From positions 1,116,001 through 1,180,000 of the forward strand of contig CANMJD010000001.1 in assembly GCA_947498155.1 (NCBI GenBank): a stretch of 64,000 nucleotides of DNA, given 5' to 3'. Source of the stretch: an uncultured Pseudoruegeria sp. (GTDB lineage: Bacteria; Pseudomonadota; Alphaproteobacteria; Rhodobacterales; Rhodobacteraceae). This document shows, piece after piece, positions 46,064 through 55,172 of this stretch. The notes under the pieces were generated by a model. It did no database searches, was not told the origin of the DNA, and saw only the letters and a program-made list of their open reading frames with translations. Made by a program: the position numbers and the translations under genes. The number at the start of each line of letters is the position of its first letter. Position 1 is the stretch's first letter.

Positions 46064-49011
46064 CCGATCAATCCCCCAATGACCTGTTCCATGCGTCTTC
46101 TTTCCTGCAAGGGACCAACGCCGAATATATCGAACAGCTCTATGCCCAATATGCCAATGATCCCGCCGCGGTGGACGAAGCATGGCAGGCGTTTTTTGCC
46201 GCCCTTGGGGATGATGGTCTGGATGTGAAAGCAGAGGCCGCCGGCCCTAGTTGGGCGCGCAATGACTGGCCGCCTGTACCCAATGATGATCTGACCCAAG
46301 CGCTGGACGGCCAATGGGCCGCCGAACCCGAGGCCGCTGGCAAGAAGATCAAGGAACAAGCCGCCGCCAAAGGCGTTGAGGTCTCTGACGAGGCGGTGAA
46401 ACGCGCCGTGCTGGATTCGATCCGCGCCCTGATGATCATCCGCGCTTACCGTATTCGCGGTCACCTTGCCGCCGATCTGGACCCGTTGGGCATGCATTCG
46501 AACGGGGATCATCCCGAGCTGGACCCCAAATCCTATGGCTTCACCGATGCCGATATGGATCGTCCGATCTTTATCGATAACGTGCTGGGCCTGCAGCTGG
46601 CCTCCATGCGCCAGATTGTGGACATCGTGAAACGGACCTACTGCGGGACGTTTGCACTGCAATACATGCATATCTCCAACGCCGACGAAGCCGCTTGGCT
46701 CAAGGAGCGGATCGAAGGATATGACAAGGAAATCCGCTTTACCCGTGAAGGGCGCAAAGCCATCCTGAACAAGATGGTCGAAGCCGAGGGTTTCGAGAAA
46801 TTCCTCCATGTAAAGTACATGGGTACCAAACGTTTTGGTCTGGATGGCGGCGAAAGCCTGATCCCCGCGATGGAACAGATCATCAAGCGCGGCGGCCAAT
46901 TGGGCCTGTGTGACATCGTCATCGGCATGCCCCACCGAGGCCGCCTGTCGGTGCTGGCCAATGTGATGAGCAAACCCTACCGCGCGATTTTCAACGAATT
47001 TCAGGGCGGCAGCTTTAAGCCCGAAGACGTCGACGGCTCCGGCGATGTAAAATACCACCTGGGGGCCTCGTCGGATCGTGAATTTGACGGCAACAAGGTC
47101 CACCTGTCGCTGACTGCCAACCCAAGCCACCTTGAGGCCGTGAACCCCGTGGTTCTGGGCAAGGTCCGCGCCAAGCAGGACCAGCTGAATGATGTAGAGC
47201 GCACCAAGGTGCTCCCAATCCTTCTGCACGGTGATGCGGCTTTTGCCGGTCAGGGTGTTGTGGCCGAAGGTTTTGGCCTGTCCGGTCTGCGCGGCCACAA
47301 AACCGGTGGCACCATGCATATCGTTGTGAACAACCAGATTGGTTTCACCACCGCACCGCATTTCAGCCGCTCTTCGCCCTACCCCACAGACATCGCGCTG
47401 ATGGTCGAAGCACCGATCTTCCACGTGAACGGCGACGACCCCGAAGCCGTGGTGCACGCCGCCCGCGTCGCCATCGAGTTCCGCCAGAAGTTCCACAAAG
47501 ACGTGGTGCTGGATATCTTCTGCTACCGCCGGTTTGGGCACAACGAGGGCGACGAGCCCATGTTCACCAACCCGTTGATGTACAAAAAGATCAAAACCCA
47601 TAAAACCACGCTTCAGATTTATACCGAGCGTCTGATCAAAGACGGTCTGATCCCCGAAGGCGAAATCGAGGATATGAAAGCCGCGTTCCAGAGCCATCTG
47701 AACGAGGAATTCGAAGCCGGTAAACAATATAAACCCAACAAAGCCGACTGGCTGGACGGGCGCTGGTCGCATCTCGATAAAAAGGATGAGGATTATCAGC
47801 GCGGCCAGACCGCAATCAAGAAATCCACTTTTACTGATGTCGGCAAAGCGCTCACCAGCTATCCCGAAGGTTTCCCCGTGCACAAAACCGTGGCGCGGAT
47901 GCTGGAAAACAAAAAGGGCATGATCGATGGCGGTAAAGGCATCGACTGGGCAACCGGCGAAGCGCTGGCCTTTGGGTCCTTGCTCACCGAGGGATATCCG
48001 GTCCGTCTGTCCGGTCAGGATGCGACGCGCGGGACGTTCTCGCATCGTCATTCCGGTCTGGTCAATCAGGACACCGAAGAACGCTATTACCCGCTGAACC
48101 ATATCCGTGCCGGTCAGTCCGAATATGAAGTCATCGACTCCATGCTCTCGGAATATGCCGTGCTCGGGTTTGAATATGGCTACTCGCTGGCAGAACCCAA
48201 TGCGCTGACCCTGTGGGAGGCCCAGTTTGGTGACTTCTCCAACGGCGCGCAGATCATGTTTGACCAGTTCATCAGCTCTGGTGAAAGCAAATGGCTGCGG
48301 ATGTCGGGTCTTGTGGTACTGTTGCCGCACGGTTTTGAAGGTCAGGGACCAGAGCACTCCTCTGCCCGTCTGGAACGCTTTTTGCAGATGTGCGGTCAGG
48401 ACAACTGGATCGTGGCCAACTGCACAACGCCCGCGAACTACTTCCACATCCTGCGGCGTCAGCTTCACCGCTCCTTCCGCAAACCACTGATCCTGATGAC
48501 GCCGAAATCCCTGTTGCGCCACAAGCTTGCGGTGTCCACGATCGAGGATTTCACCAAGGGCTCCTCTTTCCACCGGATTCTGTGGGATGATGCGGAAAAA
48601 GGAAATTCAGACACAAAACTGGCGGCCGATGACAAGGTAAAACGCGTCGTCATGTGCTCGGGCAAAGTCTATTTCGATCTGCTCGAAGAACGCGACGCGC
48701 GGGGCATCGAAGATGTCTATCTGATGCGGGTAGAACAGTTCTACCCCTTCCCCGCCATGTCTCTGGTCAAAGAGCTGGAACGCTTCCCGAACGCCGATGT
48801 GATCTGGTGTCAGGAAGAACCGAAAAACCAAGGCGCATGGACCTTTATGGAACCCAATATCGAATGGGTTCTGGGGCGCCTGAAAGGTAAAGTTAAACGT
48901 CCGGTCTATGTCGGCCGCGCCGCCTCCGCCTCTCCGGCAACAGGTCTTGCCAGCCAACACAAAGCACAACAAGCCGCGCTCGTGAACGACGCGCTCACCA
49001 TTGAAGGATAA
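46060..49011 (+). CDS. sucA: 2-oxoglutarate dehydrogenase E1 component
   Basis: Thiamine-diphosphate-dependent decarboxylation of 2-oxoglutarate. The 983-residue protein includes the N-terminal SucA helix block (SFLQGTNAEYIEQLYAQYAND), the thiamine site GDAAFAGQGVVAEGFGLSGL with NNQIGFTT, and the transketolase-like C-terminal half (GTFSHRHSGLVNQ; SSARLERFLQMC). Length is normal. It follows DUF805 by overlap and precedes sucB by 6 bases. Confidence 0.98.
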   Translation: MTDQSPNDLFHASSFLQGTNAEYIEQLYAQYANDPAAVDEAWQAFFAALGDDGLDVKAEAAGPSWARNDWPPVPNDDLTQALDGQWAAEPEAAGKKIKEQAAAKGVEVSDEAVKRAVLDSIRALMIIRAYRIRGHLAADLDPLGMHSNGDHPELDPKSYGFTDADMDRPIFIDNVLGLQLASMRQIVDIVKRTYCGTFALQYMHISNADEAAWLKERIEGYDKEIRFTREGRKAILNKMVEAEGFEKFLHVKYMGTKRFGLDGGESLIPAMEQIIKRGGQLGLCDIVIGMPHRGRLSVLANVMSKPYRAIFNEFQGGSFKPEDVDGSGDVKYHLGASSDREFDGNKVHLSLTANPSHLEAVNPVVLGKVRAKQDQLNDVERTKVLPILLHGDAAFAGQGVVAEGFGLSGLRGHKTGGTMHIVVNNQIGFTTAPHFSRSSPYPTDIALMVEAPIFHVNGDDPEAVVHAARVAIEFRQKFHKDVVLDIFCYRRFGHNEGDEPMFTNPLMYKKIKTHKTTLQIYTERLIKDGLIPEGEIEDMKAAFQSHLNEEFEAGKQYKPNKADWLDGRWSHLDKKDEDYQRGQTAIKKSTFTDVGKALTSYPEGFPVHKTVARMLENKKGMIDGGKGIDWATGEALAFGSLLTEGYPVRLSGQDATRGTFSHRHSGLVNQDTEERYYPLNHIRAGQSEYEVIDSMLSEYAVLGFEYGYSLAEPNALTLWEAQFGDFSNGAQIMFDQFISSGESKWLRMSGLVVLLPHGFEGQGPEHSSARLERFLQMCGQDNWIVANCTTPANYFHILRRQLHRSFRKPLILMTPKSLLRHKLAVSTIEDFTKGSSFHRILWDDAEKGNSDTKLAADDKVKRVVMCSGKVYFDLLEERDARGIEDVYLMRVEQFYPFPAMSLVKELERFPNADVIWCQEEPKNQGAWTFMEPNIEWVLGRLKGKVKRPVYVGRAASASPATGLASQHKAQQAALVNDALTIEG

Positions 49012-49017
49012 ATAATC

Positions 49018-50532
49018 ATGTCCACAGAAGTCCGCGTCCCGACATTGGGTGAAAGCGTCACCGAAGCCACCGTCGCCACATGGTTCAAGAAACCGGGCGA
49101 TGCGGTTGCGGTTGATGAAATGCTCTGCGAACTGGAAACCGACAAGGTCACCGTCGAAGTGCCAAGCCCAGTTGCCGGTACTTTGGCCGAGATCGTAGCC
49201 GCCGAGGGTGACACCGTTGGTGTTGATGCCCTGCTGGCCAATATCTCCGAAGGTGCAGGCGCTGCTGCACCGGCTGCCGATGCGCCCGCCGCCAAAGCCG
49301 AGGCCCCTGCGGCCAGCGGTGGCGACAGCGTTGATGTGATGGTGCCAACCCTAGGCGAAAGCGTCTCCGAAGCCACTGTTTCCACATGGTTCAAAGCTGT
49401 AGGTGACACGGTTGCGCAGGATGAAATGCTTTGCGAGCTGGAAACCGACAAAGTGTCTGTCGAAGTGCCCGCCCCCGCCGCTGGTGTGCTCACCGAAATC
49501 ACCGCCCCCGAAGGCACCACCGTGGATGCCACGGCAAAACTGGCCGTCATCGGTGGCGCTGCTGCCGGTGCAGCCGCGGCCCCTGCTGCGCCAGCCGCCG
49601 CTGCCGCTCCTGCGGCTGCGACCACCGGTAAGGACGTTGAAAACGCCCCCTCTGCCAACAAAATGATGGCCGAATCTGGTCTTGCCGCCGGTTCTGTGAC
49701 CGGCACAGGTCGCGATGGTCGTGTGATGAAAGAAGACGTGCAAAAAGCGCTGGCCGCAGGTACCGCTGCGGCCCCTGCCGCCGCCCCTGCGCCTGCATCT
49801 GTCCCCCGTGGTCCGGTCTCTGCCGACGATGCCTCCCGCGAGGAACGGGTGAAAATGACCCGTCTGCGCCAGACCATCGCACGCCGCCTGAAAGACAGCC
49901 AGAACACCGCCGCCATGCTGACCACCTACAATGAGGTCGACATGACCGAGGTCATGGCCCTGCGCAACGAATACAAAGACCTGTTCTTGAAGAAACACGG
50001 CGTGAAGCTCGGCTTTATGTCTTTCTTCACCAAGGCCTGCTGTCATGCTCTAAAAGAAGTACCCGAAGTGAATGCCGAGATCGACGGCACGGACATCGTC
50101 TACAAAAACTTCGTGCATATGGGCATCGCCGCAGGCACGCCCACAGGTCTGGTTGTGCCGGTGATCCGCGATGCCGACTCCATGTCCTTTGCCGAGATCG
50201 AAAAGGCGATTGCCGAAAAAGGCAAACGCGCGCGCGACGGCAAACTGTCCATGGCCGAAATGCAAGGCGGCAGCTTCACCATCTCCAACGGTGGTGTCTA
50301 TGGCTCACTGATGTCCTCGCCGATCCTGAACCCGCCACAGTCCGGCATCTTGGGGATGCATAAAATCCAGGACCGCCCGATGGCGATCAACGGTCAGGTT
50401 GTGATTCGCCCGATGATGTATCTGGCTCTGTCCTATGACCACCGGATCGTAGACGGCAAAGGTGCTGTGACCTTCCTCGTACGCGTCAAAGAAGCACTGG
50501 AAGATCCCCGTCGTCTGCTGATGGACCTGTAA
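49018..50532 (+). CDS. sucB: 2-oxoglutarate dehydrogenase E2 (dihydrolipoyl succinyltransferase) with two lipoyl domains
   Basis: Transfers the succinyl group to CoA. The 504-residue protein has two tandem lipoyl domains (residues about 1-78 and 102-180), each with an ELETDK lipoyl-lysine motif, linked by Ala/Pro-rich segments, then an E3/E1-binding domain ([13 protein letters not shown]), and a catalytic domain with [11 protein letters not shown] near the C-terminus. E. coli SucB has one lipoyl domain, so the duplication is notable. It starts 6 bases after sucA. Confidence 0.96.
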   Translation: MSTEVRVPTLGESVTEATVATWFKKPGDAVAVDEMLCELETDKVTVEVPSPVAGTLAEIVAAEGDTVGVDALLANISEGAGAAAPAADAPAAKAEAPAASGGDSVDVMVPTLGESVSEATVSTWFKAVGDTVAQDEMLCELETDKVSVEVPAPAAGVLTEITAPEGTTVDATAKLAVIGGAAAGAAAAPAAPAAAAAPAAATTGKDVENAPSANKMMAESGLAAGSVTGTGRDGRVMKEDVQKALAAGTAAAPAAAPAPASVPRGPVSADDASREERVKMTRLRQTIARRLKDSQNTAAMLTTYNEVDMTEVMALRNEYKDLFLKKHGVKLGFMSFFTKACCHALKEVPEVNAEIDGTDIVYKNFVHMGIAAGTPTGLVVPVIRDADSMSFAEIEKAIAEKGKRARDGKLSMAEMQGGSFTISNGGVYGSLMSSPILNPPQSGILGMHKIQDRPMAINGQVVIRPMMYLALSYDHRIVDGKGAVTFLVRVKEALEDPRRLLMDL

Positions 50533-50535
50533 AAC

Positions 50536-50733
50536 ATGGCGGGCGACACTGGATTAAAACCTGGTGACGTTCATTGGGTGATAGGCGTTAAAGACGCCTA
50601 TCGCGCCGCAACCGGAAAAGAGGATTTCAATTCGGTTGAGGCTAGACGCTGGTTCAATGCCAAGGGATTTTCGACCTTCAAAACCGAACACCCTATCGAT
50701 CATGTGGCAATCGCACGAGAAGATCCCAAATGA
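50536..50733 (+). CDS. Small hypothetical protein between sucB and the MAPEG gene
   Basis: A 65-residue protein, MAGDTGLKPGDVHWVIGVKDAYRAATG..., starting 3 bases after the sucB stop and overlapping the next gene by 4 bases. No signal peptide, membrane helix or recognised domain. Its tight placement suggests it is real and co-transcribed; lack of known homologues in memory keeps confidence moderate. Confidence 0.55.
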   Translation: MAGDTGLKPGDVHWVIGVKDAYRAATGKEDFNSVEARRWFNAKGFSTFKTEHPIDHVAIAREDPK

Positions 50734-51125
50734 CCCCCGAACTTCTCGCCCTCACCCTCATCGGCCTGCTGCAAGCAGCCCTCTTCTGTGCCATGTCGAT
50801 CAGCGCCAACCGCCTTTTGCCCATGCGCAAAACATTGGGCACCCGTGAAGACGCGCTTGAAGCAGAGCTCACCGGCAAAACCGGCCGCATTTATCGCACC
50901 CTGCGCAATAACACCGAAAATCTCGGCTTTTTTGCCGCCGCCGTTGCCGTGGTTGAATTGTCAAACAGCAACTCCGGCTTTACCGCCGCCTGTGCGATAA
51001 CCTATGTCATCGCCCGATTACTGTACGTACCGGCCTATGTCTTTGGCTGGGTACCATGGCGCAGCCTGATCTTCGGTGTCGGCTTTGCCGCCACCACCCT
51101 GATGTTTCTGGCGGCCCTCTTGTGA
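50730..51125 (+). CDS. MAPEG family membrane protein
   Basis: A 131-residue membrane protein with about four helices. The MAPEG pattern includes RTLRNNTENLGFFAAAVAV and TYVIARLLYVPAYVFG. The family includes glutathione-dependent enzymes, but bacterial members are mostly uncharacterised. It overlaps the preceding small gene by 4 bases and is followed by a GC-rich double hairpin before lpdA. Confidence 0.85.
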   Translation: MTPELLALTLIGLLQAALFCAMSISANRLLPMRKTLGTREDALEAELTGKTGRIYRTLRNNTENLGFFAAAVAVVELSNSNSGFTAACAITYVIARLLYVPAYVFGWVPWRSLIFGVGFAATTLMFLAALL

Positions 51126-51150
51126 TGGTACTTTGTTCCACAAATATCCC

Positions 51151-51190
51151 GGGGGAGGCGCATCTGCGCCGGGGGCAGCGCCCCCTCTTC
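51151..51190. repeat. GC-rich double-hairpin element upstream of lpdA
   Basis: Two adjacent palindromes: GGCGCA-TC-TGCGCC (51157-51170) and GGGGGC-AGC-GCCCCC (51171-51185), following AATATCCCGGGGG. This resembles dispersed palindromic intergenic units of Rhodobacterales (recalled), but only one copy was seen in this window. Confidence 0.4.
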
Positions 51191-51266
51191 CCTCTCCGCT
51201 CACCGGCATTCCGTGCCGCCCTTTCTACCCCGCCAAAACGCCAATTCACGGCGAAGGAGATCTAAA

Positions 51267-52661
51267 ATGGCAGATTATGACGTCATCGTTATCGGTGCTG
51301 GCCCCGGCGGCTATGTCGCCGCCATCCGCTGCGCCCAACTGGGCCTGAAAACCGCTTGTGTCGAAGGCCGTGAAACCCTCGGCGGCACCTGCCTGAATGT
51401 CGGCTGCATCCCGTCCAAAGCGTTGCTGCACGCCACCCATTCCCTGCACGAAGCCGAACATAACTTCGCCGATATGGGTCTGAAGGGCAAATCCCCCTCG
51501 GTCGATTGGGACCAGATGAAAGCCTACAAGCAAAACGTCGTAGACCAGAACACCGGGGGCATCGAATTCCTGTTCAAAAAGAACAAGATCGACTGGCTCA
51601 AAGGTTGGGGTTCCATCCCCGAGGCCGGCAAGGTCAAGGTCGGTGACGATGTCCATACCGCCAAGAACATCATTGTCGCATCGGGCTCAGAGGCCTCCTC
51701 GATCCCCGGAGCCGAAGTCACCATCGACGAAAAAATCGTCGTGACCTCCACCGGCGCGCTGGAACTGGGTAAAATCCCGCGCAAATTGGTTGTGGTCGGC
51801 GCCGGTGTTATCGGCCTTGAGATGGGCTCGGTCTATGCCCGTCTTGGCGCAGAAGTCACGGTTGTTGAATTTCTCGACCACATCACCCCTGGCATGGATG
51901 CGGACCTGCAAAAGCAACTGCAGCGCACGCTGAAAAAACAAGGCCTGAATTTTGTGCTCGGTGCCGCCGTGTCCAAAGTCGAAACCCTGAAAACCAAAGC
52001 CAAGGTCAGCTACACCCTGCGCAAGGACAACAGCGAGCACACCATCGATGCAGATACCGTGCTGGTCGCCACCGGTCGCCAACCCTTCACCGATGGTCTG
52101 GGCCTCGAAGCCCTTGGCGTAACCTTGTCCAAACGCGGGCAGATCGAAACCGACGGCCATTGGGCCACGTCGGTCAAGGGCATCTATGCGATTGGCGACG
52201 CCATCGACGGGCCGATGCTGGCCCATAAGGCCGAAGACGAAGGCATGGCCGTCGCCGAGGTCATCGCAGGCAAAGCCGGTCATGTGAATTACAACATTAT
52301 TCCCGGCGTGATCTACACCACACCCGAGGTTGCTTCTGTCGGCAAAACCGAACAGCAACTCAAGGAAGAGGGCCACGCCTATAAGGTTGGCAAATTCCCC
52401 TTCATGGGCAATGCCCGCGCGAAAGCCGTGCATCAGGGCGACGGGTTTGTGAAAATTCTGGCCGATAAAAATACCGACCGGATTCTGGGCGCCCATATCA
52501 TTGGCCCCGCCGCCGGTGATTTGATCCATGAGGTCTGTGTGGCGATGGAATTTGGCGCCTCCGCACAAGATCTGGCCATGACCTGTCATGCCCATCCGAC
52601 CTATTCCGAAGCCGTGCGCGAAGCTGCGCTGGCCTGCGGTGACGGGGCGATCCACGCCTAG
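51267..52661 (+). CDS. lpdA: Dihydrolipoyl dehydrogenase (E3)
   Basis: Flavin enzyme reoxidising dihydrolipoamide in the 2-oxoglutarate dehydrogenase complex. The 464-residue protein has FAD-binding [14 protein letters not shown] (residues 7-20), redox-active C42 and C47 in [16 protein letters not shown]-binding [14 protein letters not shown], and the C-terminal catalytic His-Glu in [10 protein letters not shown]. The ATG at 51267 follows AAGGAGA. It lies 141 bases after the MAPEG gene across the double hairpin, with a strong terminator after it. Confidence 0.97.
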   Translation: MADYDVIVIGAGPGGYVAAIRCAQLGLKTACVEGRETLGGTCLNVGCIPSKALLHATHSLHEAEHNFADMGLKGKSPSVDWDQMKAYKQNVVDQNTGGIEFLFKKNKIDWLKGWGSIPEAGKVKVGDDVHTAKNIIVASGSEASSIPGAEVTIDEKIVVTSTGALELGKIPRKLVVVGAGVIGLEMGSVYARLGAEVTVVEFLDHITPGMDADLQKQLQRTLKKQGLNFVLGAAVSKVETLKTKAKVSYTLRKDNSEHTIDADTVLVATGRQPFTDGLGLEALGVTLSKRGQIETDGHWATSVKGIYAIGDAIDGPMLAHKAEDEGMAVAEVIAGKAGHVNYNIIPGVIYTTPEVASVGKTEQQLKEEGHAYKVGKFPFMGNARAKAVHQGDGFVKILADKNTDRILGAHIIGPAAGDLIHEVCVAMEFGASAQDLAMTCHAHPTYSEAVREAALACGDGAIHA

Positions 52662-52683
52662 GGCTCAAAAACCACAAAATCGT

Positions 52684-52717
52684 AAACCGGCGTGGGGCAA
52701 CCTGCGCCGGTTTTTTT
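52684..52717 (+). terminator. Intrinsic terminator after lpdA (also for gntR)
   Basis: Stem AAACCGGCG / CGCCGGTTT, 12-base loop, then TTTT. It lies between the convergent lpdA and gntR genes and works best for the plus strand. Confidence 0.88.
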
Positions 52718-52729
52718 ATGTGCGGTTGG

Positions 52730-53380
52730 TCAATTGACCAGCAGGCGCAAGCCTTGCGTCACATCGGTCCGCACCGCCAACCGCAGGCTCGGCTCGTCTC
52801 CGGCCTTTAGGGCAGCTATAATCAGCCGATGATGATAGGGGGGCTCGCTGCGCCGGAACCGCCCATAAAGCGCGCGCATCGTCGGCCCCAGCTGCAACCA
52901 CACGGTTTCGCACATGGCCAGCATCGCAGGCGCTTGAGCGCGCAGATAAAGCGTACGGTGAAACTCCAGGTTGCTGCGGATATAGGCCACCGCATCTTCT
53001 TTGGCGACATGTTCGGAAATCGCCGCATTGATCACCTGCAACCGTTCGATCAACGCCATATGCGCCCGGGGCAATGCCCGTGATGACAGCTCCGGCTCCA
53101 GCAGGGCCCGCAGAGAGGCAAGTTCTTCGATTCGCTCGGGCTTTAACGCCGGCGTAGAGACACGCCCCGAGGACGACAGCGTCAACGCACCCTCTGCAGA
53201 GAGCCGCCGCACAGCTTCGCGGGCGGGGGTCATCGAGACATCGAATTCTTTGCCGATCCCGCGCAGGGTCAGCGCCTGCCCCGGTGCGATTTCGCCATGC
53301 ATAATGCGGCTGCGCAAGCTGCGGTAAACAGACTCAGAAGCAGAAAGGTTCGGATCATTGAGGCGTGGAATTGGTTGCAT
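52730..53380 (-). CDS. GntR family transcriptional regulator (FCD domain), candidate TCA-cycle regulator
   Basis: A 216-residue FadR/FCD-type regulator. The winged helix spans about residues 10-75 (SVYRSLRSRIMHGEIAPGQALTLRGIGKEFDVSMTPAREAVRRLSAEG) and the FCD ligand domain follows (about 85-210), with His in NLEFHRTLY and HHRLII as probable metal ligands. A single perfect TGTGATCACA lies 8-17 bases before the ATG, implying autoregulation; the same palindromes occur in tandem before sdhC and sucC. It may correspond to a TCA-cycle regulator such as AkgR of R. sphaeroides, but that match is from memory and unverified. Confidence 0.88.
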   Translation of the reverse strand: MQPIPRLNDPNLSASESVYRSLRSRIMHGEIAPGQALTLRGIGKEFDVSMTPAREAVRRLSAEGALTLSSSGRVSTPALKPERIEELASLRALLEPELSSRALPRAHMALIERLQVINAAISEHVAKEDAVAYIRSNLEFHRTLYLRAQAPAMLAMCETVWLQLGPTMRALYGRFRRSEPPYHHRLIIAALKAGDEPSLRLAVRTDVTQGLRLLVN

Positions 53381-53386
53381 CGGTGA

Positions 53387-53398
53387 TTGTGATCACAA
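53387..53398. promoter_or_regulatory. Single TTGTGATCACAA operator directly before gntR
   Basis: A perfect 12-bp palindrome starting 7 bases upstream of the gntR ATG; no ribosome-binding site is seen between, so a leaderless or operator-embedded start is possible. Matches the sdh and suc tandem modules. Confidence 0.75.
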
Positions 53399-53412
53399 AA
53401 CCACCACCGCGG

Positions 53413-54105
53413 TCAATCACCAAAACGGTATCTGTGCAGGTGATGCCCGTGATCGCGCAACCATTGCCGGGGCCGTTTGTAATCCGGCGAAAGCTTTGCC
53501 ACTAAATCCCAGAATTCTGCCCCGTGATGCATCTCTTGCAGATGCGCGACCTCATGGGCGGCGACATAGTCGAGCACCTCGGGCGGGGCCAAAATCAAGC
53601 GCCAAGAATACATCAGATTACCTTCAGAGGTACAGGAGCCCCAGCGCGACCGGGTATCGCGCAGGGTCAGACGCCCATAGGGCCGCCCCAAGGCCGCACT
53701 ATAGCGATCACTGGCCGCCGCTAACCGCTCGCGGGCCAGCACCTTCACAAAGCCTTTCAGCTTGCCGCTCACCTGTTCTGCCGTGCCAGGCACTGCCACT
53801 GTTGTCTCTGACAGTATGACCCTGCGCCCCTCAGCCGCGATGATCTGGCGGTCTTTGCCTTCGATCGCAATCACCCCACCTCGCTGCAGCGCTACCGCCT
53901 CTGGTTGCTGTCCCAGATGGGTGCGAATCCAATCCTCTTTTTGCAGGGCAAAATCGCGGGCTTCGCGTTCCGGTGCCCATTTCGGCAAGGTCAGGGTCAC
54001 CCCCCCGTTCAACCGCGAAATCCGCAATGACATCCGCCGCGCCCGCGCCGAGCGCTTGACCCGCACCGTCACAGCGGGATCGCCTTTCAGGATGACGTCA
54101 CCCAT
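53413..54105 (-). CDS. YgjP-like (DUF45) zinc metallopeptidase
   Basis: A 230-residue cytoplasmic metalloprotease of the YgjP/SprT-like family. The zinc site is HEVAH in YVAAHEVAHLQEMHHGAEFW, with GRLTLRDTRSRWGSCTSEG before it, both family hallmarks. The start at 54105 (MGDVILKGDP) follows AAGGA; the longer frame to 54330 would overlap the divergent FYDLN gene. Function is unknown. Confidence 0.88.
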   Translation of the reverse strand: MGDVILKGDPAVTVRVKRSARARRMSLRISRLNGGVTLTLPKWAPEREARDFALQKEDWIRTHLGQQPEAVALQRGGVIAIEGKDRQIIAAEGRRVILSETTVAVPGTAEQVSGKLKGFVKVLARERLAAASDRYSAALGRPYGRLTLRDTRSRWGSCTSEGNLMYSWRLILAPPEVLDYVAAHEVAHLQEMHHGAEFWDLVAKLSPDYKRPRQWLRDHGHHLHRYRFGD

Positions 54106-54280
54106 ATATTCCTTAGCCTGCTTGTTTTCTGCGCTTCCGGCAGAATAGGTTGAATTAGCCGCATTCGCCACGTCCTTTTGCTCAAGCCCGTCAGAAAGCG
54201 GGAAAGGCTTTGACACCCGCCGTGACATATGGCAGTTGGCTGCGACTCTGATAATGTGATGATTTTGGAAAGGCGCAGCC

Positions 54281-54607
54281 ATGCCCAAAGAAGAATGGGG
54301 CGTAAAACGCATCTGCCCAACGACGGGCAAGCGGTTTTACGACCTGAACAAAAACCCGATCGTAAGCCCTTATACCGGTGAAGTTCTGGAAACAGACGAC
54401 GCCAACAAGTCGCGTATGATGATCGCCGATAAAGAAGACGCCCAGAACCCGGCCAACGCCGTAGAAGACACCGATGAGGTTGTTCTGGACGATGATGACG
54501 ATACAGATATCGACCTGGGCGATGACGTTCTGGACGATGACGACGAGGACGATAACGTCTCTCTGGACGAGATCGCAGACGTCGCTTCCGACGACGACGA
54601 TAATTAA
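54281..54607 (+). CDS. FYDLN-acid family protein (TIGR02300)
   Basis: A 108-residue protein with a conserved N-terminal block (WGVKRICPTTGKRFYDLNK, including CPxTGxxFYDLN) and a long Asp/Glu-rich tail (DEVVLDDDDDTDIDLGDDVL and on). It matches TIGR02300, common in alphaproteobacteria and of unknown function. A perfect hairpin terminator follows, then tRNA-Ala. Confidence 0.9.
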   Translation: MPKEEWGVKRICPTTGKRFYDLNKNPIVSPYTGEVLETDDANKSRMMIADKEDAQNPANAVEDTDEVVLDDDDDTDIDLGDDVLDDDDEDDNVSLDEIADVASDDDDN

Positions 54608-54611
54608 TTTC

Positions 54612-54650
54612 AAGAGCGGGGATTTTTCGCTTGAACCTCTCCCCGCTCTT
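54612..54650 (+). terminator. Intrinsic terminator after the FYDLN gene
   Basis: Perfect 11-bp stem AAGAGCGGGGA / TCCCCGCTCTT with a 17-base loop, followed by CCTT. Confidence 0.7.
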
Positions 54651-54703
54651 CCTTAGATAGCCGCTCACGGACGGAAAATAAACGGTTTCCATCCGGACGG
54701 TAC

Positions 54704-54779
54704 GGGGCCTTAGCTCAGCTGGGAGAGCGCCTGCATGGCATGCAGGAGGTCAGCGGTTCGATCCCGCTAGGCTCCACCA
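54704..54779 (+). tRNA. tRNA-Ala (anticodon GGC)
   Basis: 76 bases including encoded CCA. Acceptor GGGGCCT pairs with AGGCTCC, D arm TAGCTCAGCTGGGAGAGC, anticodon loop ATGGCAT (GGC) closed by CCTGC/GCAGG, T arm with GGTTCGATCC. All expected invariant positions are present. Confidence 0.97.
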
Positions 54780-55082
54780 TACCTTCCCTTGTATTACGCA
54801 AAAAAATGCGGCAACCCGACCGGGCCTATGGCGTTTTAATTGATTTGGTCTGACCGCGTTTAGGCAATTTCTGACACAGATCGACAGACGCATCCCCAAA
54901 ACCCGGCGCGCACTAATCGACGCTGAATTTCCCATACCCCAGAAGACTTTAGACCAAGATGATACGCTGCGTTGCGACTGCGGATTCTGCCGATTTGCAG
55001 ATCGTATCGCGTCTTTCAAAAAAATCAATTTTCCATGATTTTCGGCTTGTCACTGCGCAGGCTGCCCCATATACCGATCTGC
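54780..55082. other. Intergenic spacer between the two tRNA genes
   Basis: 303 bases between tRNA-Ala and tRNA-Ser. I see no convincing gene, terminator or repeat here; the open frames present have no ribosome-binding site or family resemblance. Confidence 0.5.
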
Positions 55083-55172
55083 GGAGACGTGGCCGAGTGG
55101 TCGAAGGCGCTCCCCTGCTAAGGGAGTAGGCGGGAAACTGTCTCGAGGGTTCGAATCCCTTCGTCTCCGCCA
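55083..55172 (+). tRNA. tRNA-Ser (anticodon GCT)
   Basis: 90 bases including CCA, with the long variable arm of class II tRNAs. Acceptor GGAGACG/CGTCTCC, anticodon loop CTGCTAA (GCT) closed by CTCCC/GGGAG, T arm GGGTTCGAATCCC. tRNA-Ser genes are common integration sites; the sequence composition changes directly downstream. Confidence 0.97.

Noticed and set aside
44536-48573. Open frame of 1345 codons on the minus strand opposite sucD, DUF805 and sucA
   Set aside because: It is antisense to well-identified genes, its translation has no domain signatures, and it is explained by GC-rich codon bias.
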